The position numbers were made by a program, and so were the translations under genes. Positions 53,266 to 64,000 of a DNA stretch of 64,000 nucleotides are shown one piece after another. Origin of the DNA: Diorhabda sublineata (lineage: Eukaryota > Arthropoda > Insecta > Coleoptera > Chrysomelidae); the NCBI RefSeq assembly GCF_026230105.1, contig NW_026614266.1:62001-126000 (forward strand). Reading direction: 5' to 3'. Under the pieces are notes generated by a model. The model was not told the DNA's origin, made no database searches, and saw only the letters and a list, made by a program, of their open reading frames with translations. The stretch's first letter is position 1. Every line of letters begins with the position of its first letter.

Positions 53266-55322
53266 ATGGATGTTAATCGCCTATATCTGACAAAGTTAGA
53301 TGCAAACTCACTCAAATATATGAGAAATGTTGAAATTCGACTTCAAATTAGGAAGATAGACTTTAAAAATTTTCAATCAAAACAAAGTGACAGTTGACCT
53401 CAATGGACTTCAATGGATGTTAATCGACGATATCTGACAAAGTTAGATGCAAACTCTCTCAAATATATAAGAAATGTTGAAATTCGACTTCAAATTAGGA
53501 CGATAGACTTTGAAAATTTTCAATCAACACAAAGTGTCAGTTGACCTCAATGGACTTCAATGGATGTTAATCGCGTATATCTGACAAAGTTAGATGCAAA
53601 CACACTCAAATATATGAGAAATGTTGAAATTTGACTTCAAATTAGGGAGATAGACTTTAAAAATTTTCAATCAACACAAAGTGACAGTCGACCTCAATGG
53701 GCTTCAATGGATGTTAATCGCCTATATCTGACAAAGTTAGATGCAAACTCACTCAAATATATAAGAAATGTTGAAATTCGACTTCAAATTAGGAAGATAG
53801 ACTTTGACATTTTCAATCAACACAAAGTGACAGTAGACCTCAATGGGCTTCAATGGAAGTTAATCGACGATATCTGACAAAGATAGATGCAAACTCTCTC
53901 AAATATATAAGAAATGTTGAAATTCGACTTCAAATTAGGAAGATAGACTTTGAAAATTTTCAATGAACACAAATTGACAATCGACCTCAATGGGCTTCAA
54001 TGGATGTTAATCGCCTATATCTGACAAAGTTAGATGCAAACTCACTCAAATATATGAGAAATGTTGAAATTCGACTTCAAATTAGGAAGATAGACTATGA
54101 AAATTTTCAATCAACACAAAGTGACAGTCGACCTCAATTGGCTTCAGTAGATGTTAATCGACGATATCTGACAAAGTTAGATGCAAACTCTCTCAAATAT
54201 ATAAGAAATGTTGAAATTCGACTTCAAATTAGGAAGATAGACTTTGAAAATTTTCAATGAACACAAATTGACAATCGACCTCAATGGGCTTCAATGGATG
54301 TTAATCGCCTATATCTGACAAAGTTAGATGCAAACTCACTCAAATATATGAGAAATGTTGAAATTCGACTTCAAATTAGGAAGATAGACTTTGAAAATTT
54401 TCAATCAACACAAATTGACAATCGACCTCAATGGGCTTCAGTGGATGTTAATCGCCTATATCCGACAAAGTTAGATGCAAACTCTCTCAAATATATAAGA
54501 AATGTTGAACTTTGACTTCAAATTAGGAAGATAGACTTTGAAAATTTTTAATCAACACAAATTGACAATCGACCTCAATGGGCTTCAATGGATGTTAATC
54601 GCCTATATCTGACAAAGTTAGATGCAAACTCACTCAAATATATGAGAAATGTTGAAATTCGACTTCAAATTAGGAAGATAGACTTTGAAAATTTTCAATC
54701 AACACAAAGTGACAGTAGACCTCAATGGGCTTCAATGGAAGTTAATCGACGATATCTGACAAAGATAGATGCGAACTCTCTCAAATATATTAGAAATGTT
54801 GAAATTCGACTTCAAATTAGGAAGATAGACTTTGAAAATTTTCAATCAACACAAATTGACAATCGACCTCAATGGGCTTCAGTGGATGTTAATCGCCTAT
54901 ATCTGACAAAGTTAGATGCAAACTCTCTCAAATATATAAGAAATGTTGAAATTTGACTTCAAATTAGGAAGATAGACTTTGAAAATTTTTAATCAACACA
55001 AATTGACAATCGACCTCAATGGGCTTCAATGGATGTTAATCGCCTATATCTGACAAAGTTAGATGCAAACTCACTCAAATATGTAAGAAATGTTGAAATT
55101 CGACTTCAAATTAGGAAGATAGACTTTGAAAATTTTCAATCAACACAAATTGACAATCGACCTCAATGGGCTTCAGTGGATGTTAATCGACGATATCTGA
55201 CAAAGTTAGATGCAAACTCACTCAAATATATGAGAAATGTTGAAATTCGACTTCAAATTAGGAAGATAGACTTTGAAAATTTTCAATCAACACAAATTGA
55301 CAATCGACCTCAATGGGCTTCA
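53266..55322 (+). repeat. Mixed monomers, related to duplication C interior
   Basis: The run I, L, R, L, L, L, I from 53,853 matches 46,079 onward at an offset of 7,774 and then 7,775 bp, including GTTGAACTTTGAC. The R unit here (54,147) keeps the full GAAAATTTTC, while both duplication C copies have GAAAATTTC, which accounts for the one-base change in offset. Private marks are TTGACATTTTC near 53,805, GACTATGAAAA near 54,095 and TATCCGACAAAG near 54,462. Confidence 0.82.
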
Positions 55323-57965
55323 GTGGATGTTAATCGCCTATATCTGACAAAGTTAGATGCAAACTCTCTCAAATATATAAGAAATGTTGAAATTCGACTT
55401 CAAATTAGGAAGATAGACTTTAAAAATTTTCAATCAAAACAAAGTGACAGTTGACCTCAATGGACTTCAATGGATGTTAATCGACGATATCTGACAAAGT
55501 TAGATGCAAACTCTCTCGAATATATGAGAAATGTTGAAATTCGACTTCAAATTAGGAAGATAGACTTTGAAAATTTTCAATCAACACAAATTGACAATCG
55601 ACCTCAATGGACTTCAATGGATGTTAATCGCGTATATCTGACAAAGTTAGATGCAAACACACTCAAATATATGAGAAATGTTGAAATTTGACTTCAAAGT
55701 AGGGAGATAGACTTTAAAAATTTTCAATCAACACAAAGTGACAGTCGACCTCAATGGGCTTCAATGGATGTTAATCGCCTATATCTGACAAAGTTAGATG
55801 CAAACTCACTCAAATATATAAGAAATGTTGAAATTCGACTTCAAGTTAGGAAGATAGACTTTGAAAATTTTCAATCAACACAAAGTGACAGTTGACTTCA
55901 ATTGGCTTCAGTAGATGTTAATCGACGATATCTGACAAAGTTAGATGCAAACTCTCTCAAATATATAAGAAATGTTGAAATTCGACTTCAAATTAGGAAG
56001 ATAGACTTTGAAATTTTCAATCAACACAAAGTGACAGTAGACCTCAATGGGCTTCAATGGAAGTTAATCGACGATATCTGACAAAGATAGATGCAAACTC
56101 TCTCAAATATATAAGAAATGTTGAAATTCGACTTCAAATTAGGAAGATAGACTTTGAAAATTTTCAATGAACACAAATTGACAATCGACCTCAATGGGCT
56201 TCAATGGATGTTAATCGCCTATATCTGACAAAGTTAGATGCAAACTCACTCAAATATATGAGAAATGTTGAAATTCGACTTCAAATTAGGAAGATAGACT
56301 TTGAAAATTTTCAATCAACACAAATTGACAATCGACCTCAATGGGCTTCAGTGGATGTTAATCGCCTATATCTGACAAAGTTAGATGCAAACTCTCTCAA
56401 ATATATAAGAAATGTTGAAATTCGACTTCAAATTAGGAAGATAGACTTTAAAAATTTTCAATCAAAACAAAGTGACAGTTGACCTCAATGGACTTCAATG
56501 GATGTTAATCGACGATATCTGACAAAGTTAGATGCAAACTCTCTCGAATATATGAGAAATGTTGAAATTCGACTTCAAATTAGGAAGATAGACTTTGAAA
56601 ATTTTCAATCAACACAAATTGACAATCGACCTCAATGGACTTCAATGGATGTTAATCGCGTATATCTGACAAAGTTAGATGCAAACACACTCAAATATAT
56701 GAGAAATGTTGAAATTTGACTTCAAAGTAGGGAGATAGACTTTAAAAATTTTCAATCAACACAAAGTGACAGTCGACCTCAATGGGCTTCAATGGATGTT
56801 AATCGCCTATATCTGACAAAGTTAGATGCAAACTCACTCAAATATATAAGAAATGTTGAAATTCGACTTCAAATTAGGAAGATAGACTTTGAAAATTTTC
56901 AATCAACACAAAGTGACAGTTGACTTCAATTGGCTTCAGTAGATGTTAATCGACGATATCTGACAAAGTTAGATGCAAACTCTCTCAAATATATAAGAAA
57001 TGTTGAAATTCGACTTGAAATTAGGAAGATAGACTTTGAAATTTTCAATCAACACAAAGTGACAGTAGACCTCAATGGGCTTCAATGGAAGTTAATCGAC
57101 GATATCTGACAAAGATAGATGCAAACTCTCTCAAATATATAAGAAATGTTGAAATTCGACTTCAAATTAGGAAGATAGACTTTGAAAATTTTCAATGAAC
57201 ACAAATTGACAATCGACCTCAATGGGCTTCAATGGATGTTAATCGCCTATATCTGACAAAGTTAGATGCAAACTCACTCAAATATATGAGAAATGTTGAA
57301 ATTCGACTTCAAATTAGGAAGATAGACTTTGAAAATTTTCAATCAACACAAAGTGACAGTCGACCTCAATTGGCTTCAGTAGATGTTAATCGACGATATC
57401 TGACAAAGTTAGATGCAAACTCTCTCGAATATATAAGGAATGTTGAAATTCGACTTCAAATTAGGAAGATAGACTTTGAAAATTTTCAATCAACACAAAG
57501 TGACAGTTGACCTCAATGGACTTCAATGGATGTTAATCGACGATATCTGACAAAGTTAGATGCAAACTCTCTCAAATATATAAGAAATGTTGAAATTCGA
57601 CTTCAAATTAGGAAGATAGACTTTAAAATTTTCAATCAACACAAAGTGACAGTAGACCTCAATGGGCTTCAATGGAAGTTAATCGTTGATATCTGACAAA
57701 GATAGATGCAAACTCTCTCAAATATATAAGAAATGTTGAAATTCGACTTCAAATTAGGAAGATAGACTTTGAAAATTTTCAATCAACACAAATTGACAAT
57801 CGACCTCAATGGGCTTCAGTGGATGTTAATCGCCTATATCTGACAAAGTTAGATGCAAACTCTCTCAAATATATAAGAAATGTTGAAATTCGACTTCAAA
57901 TTAGGAAGATAGACTTTAAAAATTTTCAATCAAAACAAAGTGACAGTTGACCTCAATGGACTTCA
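55323..57965 (+). repeat. Duplicated block D, copy 1 (offset 3,377 bp)
   Basis: The block matches 58,700-61,290 with shared rare variants 3,377 bp apart: CTTCAAGTTAGG (about 55,841 and 59,218), CGACTTGAAATT (57,013 and 60,390), CTTTAAAATTTTC (about 57,620 and 60,997) and ATCGTTGATATC (57,684 and 61,061). It contains two tandem 7-mers. The right edge is not sharply resolved. Confidence 0.86.
55470..56497 (+). repeat. 7-mer higher-order repeat, reference copy (1,028 bp)
   Basis: Order E, Vt, L, R146, I, L, K, with starts 55470, 55617, 55764, 55911, 56057, 56204 and 56351. The Vt unit has AAATTTGACTTC and CAAAGTAGGGAG, a marker seen only between 55 and 60.2 kb. The I unit ends AATGAAC. The next block, from 56,498, repeats the first six monomers and then takes an R unit with CTCTCGAATATATAAGG instead of K. 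Confidence 0.88.
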
Positions 57966-58699
57966 ATGGATGTTAATCGACGATATCTGACAAAGTTAGA
58001 TGCAAACTCTCTCGAATATATGAGAAATGTTGAAATTCGACTTCAAATTAGGAAGATAGACTTTGAAAATTTTCAATCAACACAAATTGACAATCGACCG
58101 CAATGGGCTTCAGTGGATGTTAATCGACGATATCTGACAAAGTTTGATGCAAACTCTCTCAAATATATAAGAAATGTTGAAAATCGACTTCAAATTAGGA
58201 AGATAGACTTTGAAAATTTTCAATCAACACAAAGTGACAGTCGACCTCAATGGGCTTCAATGGATGTTAATCGCCTATATCTGACAAAGTTAGATGCAAA
58301 CTCACTCAAATATATAAGAAATGTTGAAATTCGACTTCAAATTAGGAAGATAGACTTTGAAAATTTTCAATCAACACAAAGTGACAGTTGACTTCAATTG
58401 GCTTCAGTAGATGTTAATCGACGATATCTGACAAAGTTAGATGCAAACTCTCTCAAATATATAAGAAATGTTGAAATTCGACTTCAAATTAGGAAGATAG
58501 ACTTTGAAATTTTCAATCAACACAAAGTGACAGTAGACCTCAATGGGCTTCAATGGAAGTTAATCGACGATATCTGACAAAGATAGATGCAAACTCTCTC
58601 AAATATATAAGAAATGTTGAAATTCGACTTCAAATTAGGAAGATAGACTTTGAAAATTTTCAATCAACACAAATTGACAATCGACCTCAATGGGCTTCA

Positions 58700-61290
58700 G
58701 TGGATGTTAATCGCCTATATCTGACAAAGTTAGATGCAAACTCTCTCAAATATATAAGAAATGTTGAAATTCGACTTCAAATTAGGAAGATAGACTTTAA
58801 AAATTTTCAATCAAAACAAAGTGACAGTTGACCTCAATGGACTTCAATGGATGTTAATCGACGATATCTGACAAAGTTAGATGCAAACTCTCTCGAATAT
58901 ATGAGAAGTGTTGAAATTCGACTTCAAATTAGGAAGATAGACTTTGAAAATTTTCAATCAACACAAATTGACAATCGACCTCAATGGACTTCAATGGATG
59001 TTAATCGCGTATATCTGACAAAGTTAGATGCAAACACACTCAAATATATGAGAAATGTTGAAATTTGACTTCAAAGTAGGGAGATAGACTTTAAAAATTT
59101 TCAATCAACACAAAGTGACAGTCGACCTCAATGGGCTTCAATGGATGTTAATCGCCTATATCTGACAAAGTTAGATGCAAACTCACTCAAATATATAAGA
59201 AATGTTGAAATTCGACTTCAAGTTAGGAAGATAGACTTTGAAAATTTTCAATCAACACAAAGTGACAGTTGACTTCAATTGGCTTCAGTAGATGTTAATC
59301 GACGATATCTGACAAAGTTAGATGCAAACTCTCTCAAATATATAAGAAATGTTGAAATTCGACTTCAAATTAGGAAGATAGACTTTGAAATTTTCAATCA
59401 ACACAAAGTGACAGTAGACCTCAATGGGCTTCAATGGAAGTTAATCGACGATATCTGACAAAGATAGATGCAAACTCTCTCAAATATATAAGAAATGTTG
59501 AAATTCGACTTCAAATTAGGAAGATAGACTTTGAAAATTTTCAATGAACACAAATTGACAATCGACCTCAATGGGCTTCAATGGATGTTAATCGCCTATA
59601 TCTGACAAAGTTAGATGCAAACTCACTCAAATATATGAGAAATGTTGAAATTCGACTTCAAATTAGGAAGATAGACTTTGAAAATTTTCAATCAACACAA
59701 ATTGACAATCGACCTCAATGGGCTTCAGTGGATGTTAATCGCCTATATCTGACAAAGTTAGATGCAAACTCTCTCAAATATATAAGAAATGTTGAAATTC
59801 GACTTCAAATTAGGAAGATAGACTTTAAAAATTTTCAATCAAAACAAAGTGACAGTTGACCTCAATGGACTTCAATGGATGTTAATCGACGATATCTGAC
59901 AAAGTTAGATGCAAACTCTCTCGAATATATGAGAAATGTTGAAATTCGACTTCAAATTAGGAAGATAGACTTTGAAAATTTTCAATCAACACAAATTGAC
60001 AATCGACCTCAATGGACTTCAATGGATGTTAATCGCGTATATCTGACAAAGTTAGATGCAAACACACTCAAATATATGAGAAATGTTGAAATTTGACTTC
60101 AAAGTAGGGAGATAGACTTTAAAAATTTTCAATCAACACAAAGTGACAGTCGACCTCAATGGGCTTCAATGGATGTTAATCGCCTATATCTGACAAAGTT
60201 AGATGCAAACTCACTCAAATATATAAGAAATGTTGAAATTCGACTTCAAATTAGGAAGATAGACTTTGAAAATTTTCAATCAACACAAAGTGACAGTTGA
60301 CTTCAATTGGCTTCAGTAGATGTTAATCGACGATATCTGACAAAGTTAGATGCAAACTCTCTCAAATATATAAGAAATGTTGAAATTCGACTTGAAATTA
60401 GGAAGATAGACTTTGAAATTTTCAATCAACACAAAGTGACAGTAGACCTCAATGGGCTTCAATGGAAGTTAATCGACGATATCTGACAAAGATAGATGCA
60501 AACTCTCTCAAATATATAAGAAATGTTGAAATTCGACTTCAAATTAGGAAGATAGACTTTGAAAATTTTCAATGAACACAAATTGACAATCGACCTCAAT
60601 GGGCTTCAATGGATGTTAATCGCCTATATCTGACAAAGTTAGATGCAAACTCACTCAAATATATGAGAAATGTTGAAATTCGACTTCAAATTAGGAAGAT
60701 AGACTTTGAAAATTTTCAATCAACACAAAGTGACAGTCGACCTCAATTGGCTTCAGTAGATGTTAATCGACGATATCTGACAAAGTTAGATGCAAACTCT
60801 CTCGAATATATAAGGAATGTTGAAATTCGACTTCAAATTAGGAAGATAGACTTTGAAAATTTTCAATCAACACAAAGTGACAGTTGACCTCAATGGACTT
60901 CAATGGATGTTAATCGACGATATCTGACAAAGTTAGATGCAAACTCTCTCAAATATATAAGAAATGTTGAAATTCGACTTCAAATTAGGAAGATAGACTT
61001 TAAAATTTTCAATCAACACAAAGTGACAGTAGACCTCAATGGGCTTCAATGGAAGTTAATCGTTGATATCTGACAAAGATAGATGCAAACTCTCTCAAAT
61101 ATATAAGAAATGTTGAAATTCGACTTCAAATTAGGAAGATAGACTTTGAAAATTTTCAATCAACACAAATTGACAATCGACCTCAATGGGCTTCAGTGGA
61201 TGTTAATCGCCTATATCTGACAAAGTTAGATGCAAACTCTCTCAAATATATAAGAAATGTTGAAATTCGACTTCAAATTAGGAAGATAGA
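58700..61290 (+). repeat. Duplicated block D, copy 2
   Basis: Contains the 7-mers starting at 58,847 and 59,875 with the same internal markers as 55,470 and 56,498. Private: GAGAAGTGTTG near 58,904. It diverges at the L monomer at 61,196, which ends GAAAATTTTC where the partner monomer at 57,819 is a K with TAAAAATTTTC. Confidence 0.86.
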
Positions 61291-61783
61291 CTTTGAAAAT
61301 TTTCAATCAACACAAAGTGACAGTCGACCTCAATGGACTTCAATGGATGTTAATCGACGATATCTGACAAAGTTAGATGCAAACTCTCTCAAATATATAA
61401 GAAATGTTGAAATTCGACTTCAAATTAGGAAGATAGACTTTGAAAATTTTCAATCAAAACAAAGTGACAGTTGACCTCAATGGACTTCAATGGATGTTAA
61501 TCGACGATATCTGACAAAGTTAGATGCAAACTCTCTCGAATATATGAGAAATGTTGAAATTCGACTTCAAATTAGGAAGATAGACTTTGAAAATTTTCAA
61601 TCAACACAAATTGACAATCGACCTCAATGGGCTTCAGTGGATGTTAATCGCCTATATCTGACAAAGTTAGATGCAAACTCTCTCAAATATATAAGAAATG
61701 TTGAAATTCGACTTCAAATTAGGAAGATAGACTTTGAAAATTTTCAATCAAAACAAAGTGACAGTTGACCTCAATGGACTTCA
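61291..61783 (+). repeat. Hybrid K-like monomers
   Basis: R (61,343), E (61,490) and L (61,637) units. The R and L end CAAAACAAAG like K but carry TTTGAAAATTTTC instead of the usual TTTAAAAATTTTC, so they look like K tails joined to other bodies. An E monomer follows each of them. Confidence 0.75.
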
Positions 61784-63839
61784 ATGGATGTTAATCGACG
61801 ATATCTGACAAAGTTAGATGCAAACTCTCTCGAATATATGAGAAATGTTGAAATTCGACTTCAAATTAGGAAGATAGACTTTGAAAATTTTCAATCAACA
61901 CAAATTGACAATCGACCGCAATGGGCTTCAGTGGATGTTAATCGACGATATCTGACAAAGTTTGATGCAAACTCTCTCAAATATATAAGAAATGTTGAAA
62001 ATCGACTTCAAATTAGGAAGATAGACTTTGAAAATTTTCAATCAACACAAAGTGACAGTCGACCTCAATGGGCTTCAATGGATGTTAATCGCCTATATCT
62101 GACAAAGTTAGATGCAAACACACTAAAATATATGAGAAATGTTGAAATTTGACTTCAAATTAGGGAGATAGACTTTAAAAATTTTCAATCAACACAAAGT
62201 GACAGTCGACCTCAATGGGCTTCAATGGATGTTAATCGCCTATATCTGACAAAGTTAGATGCAAACTCACTCAAATATATAAGAAATGTTGAAATTCGAC
62301 TTCAAATTAGGAAGATAGACTTTGAAAATTTTCAATCAACACAAAGTGACAGTTGACTTTAATTGGCTTCAGTAGATGTTAATCGACGATATCTGACAAA
62401 GTTAGATGCAAACTCTCTCAAATATATAAGAAATGTTGAAATTCGACTTCAAATTAGGAAGATAGACTTTGAAATTTTCAATCAACACAAAGTGACAGTA
62501 GACCTCAATGGGCTTCAATGGAAGTTAATCGACGATATCTGACAAAGATAGATGCAAACTCTCTCAAATATATAAGAAATGTTGAAATTCGACTTCAAAT
62601 TAGGAAGATAGACTTTGAAAATTTTCAATCAACACAAATTGACAATCGACCTCAATGGGCTTCAGTGGATGTTAATCGCCTATATCTGACAAAGTTAGAT
62701 GCAAACTCTCTCAAATATATAAGAAATGTTGAAATTCGACTTCAAATTAGGAAGATAGACTTTAAAAATTTTCAATCAAAACAAAGTGACAGTTGACCTC
62801 AATGGACTTCAATGGATGTTAATCGACGATATCTGACAAAGTTAGATGCAAACTCTCTCGAATATATGAGAAATGTTGAAATTCGACTTCAAATTAGGAA
62901 GATAGACTTTGAAAATTTTCAATCAACACAAATTGACAATCGACCGCAATGGGCTTCAGTGGATGTTAATCGACGATATCTGACAAAGTTTGATGCAAAC
63001 TCTCTCAAATATATAAGAAATGTTGAAAATCGACTTCAAATTAGGAAGATAGACTTTGAAAATTTTCAATCAACACAAAGTGACAGTCGACCTCAATGGG
63101 CTTCAATGGATGTTAATCGCCTATATCTGACAAAGTTAGATGCAAACACACTCAAATATATGAGAAATGTTGAAATTTGACTTCAAATTAGGGAGATAGA
63201 CTTTAAAAATTTTCAATCAACACAAAGTGACAGTCGACCTCAATGGGCTTCAATGGATGTTAATCGCCTATATCTGACAAAGTTAGATGCAAACTCACTC
63301 AAATATATAAGAAATGTTGAAATTCGACTTCAAATTAGGAAGATAGACTTTGAAAATTTTCAATCAACACAAAGTGACAGTTGACTTCAATTGGCTTCAG
63401 TAGATGTTAATCGACGATATCTGACAAAGTTAGATGCAAACTCTCTCAAATATATAAGAAATGTTGAAATTCGACTTCAAATTAGGAAGATAGACTTTGA
63501 AATTTTCAATCAACACAAAGTGACAGTAGACCTCAATGGGCTTCAATGGAAGTTAATCGACGATATCTGACAAAGATAGATGCAAACTCTCTCAAATATA
63601 TAAGAAATGTTGAAATTCGACTTCAAATTAGGAAGATAGACTTTGAAAATTTTCAATCAACACAAATTGACAATCGACCTCAATGGGCTTCAATGGATGT
63701 TAATCGCCTATATCTGACAAAGTTAGATGCAAACTCACTCAAATATATGAGAAATGTTGAAATTCGACTTCAAATTAGGAAGATAGACTTTGAAAATTTT
63801 CAATCAACACAAAGTGACAGTCGACCTCAATTGGCTTCA
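61784..63839 (+). repeat. 7-mer variant with F in second place, 1,028 bp x 2
   Basis: Blocks 61,784-62,811 and 62,812-63,839 run E, F, L, L, R146, I and then K (first) or L (second). The F unit of both has GTTGAAAATCGAC and CGACCGCAATGG, rare changes also at 58,113. The first L has GCAAACACA, a Vt feature on an L body. Copy 1 alone has CACTAAAATAT and GACTTTAATTGG. Confidence 0.86.
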
Positions 63840-64000
63840 GTAGATGTTAATCGACGATATCTGACAAAGTTAGATGCAAACTCTCTCGAATATATAAGAA
63901 ATGTTGAAATTCGACTTCAAATTAGGAAGATAGACTTTGAAAATTTTCAATCAACACAAAGTGACAGTTGACCTCAATGGACTTCAATGGATGTTAATCG
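63840..64000 (+). repeat. Truncated right edge of array
   Basis: One R unit with CTCTCGAATATATAAG (63,840-63,986) is followed by the first 14 bases of the next monomer at 63,987-64,000. Nothing marks the end of the array; it is cut by the window. Confidence 0.9.

Larger units (their letters stand above)
1..64000 (+). repeat. Satellite DNA array, 147/146-bp monomer, about 436 copies
   Basis: Every part of the window is the same tandem unit, all in one orientation. Monomer starts tile from position 2 to 63,987 at 145-147 bp spacing; 63,985 bases equals 436 x 147 minus 107, so about a quarter of monomers are one base short. Copies differ at a limited set of recurring sites, which define the subtypes named in the summary. 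Seen directly: periodicity, single orientation, no interruption, about 34% G+C. Known: such homogeneous arrays are typical of eukaryotic centromeric or heterochromatic satellites. Inferred: this is such a locus. The monomer family is not recognised and the host cannot be named from sequence alone. Both array ends lie outside the window. Confidence 0.98.

Noticed and set aside
1..64000. CRISPR array.
   Set aside because: There are no unique spacers between short repeats. The whole 147-bp unit is conserved and repeats contiguously.

Overview
The whole 64,000-base window is one uninterrupted satellite DNA array. A repeat of 147 bp, with a common 146-bp variant, is laid head to tail in a single orientation from the first base to the last. 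I placed monomer starts (the A/G of the motif [A/G]TGGATGTTAATCG) from position 2 to position 63,987, with essentially every interval 145-147 bp. That spacing fits 436 complete monomers lacking 107 bases in total, so roughly a quarter are one base short. Composition is about 34% G+C in a typical monomer. I found no unique DNA, gene, RNA gene, transposon, CRISPR array or inverted segment. The array runs off both ends of the window.

This is the architecture of eukaryotic centromeric, pericentromeric or other constitutive heterochromatin. A bacterial or viral source is very unlikely. I do not recognise the monomer as a named satellite, so I do not name a host; plants and invertebrates are both possible.

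Monomer positions below count from that A/G as base 1. Diagnostic bases define recurring subtypes. R has CGACGAT at 13-19 and TTA at 31-33. F is R with TTT at 31-33. I is R with ATA at 31-33, often with A at base 6. L has CGCCTAT at 13-19, and H is L with C at base 10. V has CGCGTAT; its subtype Vg carries an EcoRI site (GAATTC) at 68-73 and CATATTAGG, and its subtype Vt carries GCAAACACA. K is an L monomer ending CAAAACAAAG. E is R with CTCTCGAAT. D is R with GCAGACTC, usually 146 bp. '146' after a letter marks the short form.

Layout: 1-9.5 kb is irregular, with trimer, tetramer and dimer patches and a 2,934-bp-offset duplication. 9.5-11 kb is a tandem pentamer. 11-24 kb holds four versions of a 15-mer (17, 15 and 14 monomers as variants). 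24-41 kb is dominated by a 10-mer of 1,467 bp and by a 4,255-bp tandem duplication. 41-45 kb is mixed, with 293-bp dimers. 45-51 kb is a tandem duplication of 3,083 bp. 51-55 kb is mixed and related to the preceding 10 kb. 55-64 kb is dominated by a 7-mer of 1,028 bp. A five-monomer core (Vg-F-K-E-D, about 734 bp) links the 15-mer and the 10-mer.

Long open frames exist only because 147 is divisible by 3. They are broken every few monomers by TGA codons or by the 146-bp variants, so I call no coding genes. The biology worth noting is how the array evolves: mosaic higher-order repeats, mapped crossover junctions, and a short-monomer class whose missing base lies exactly at the centre of a palindrome.
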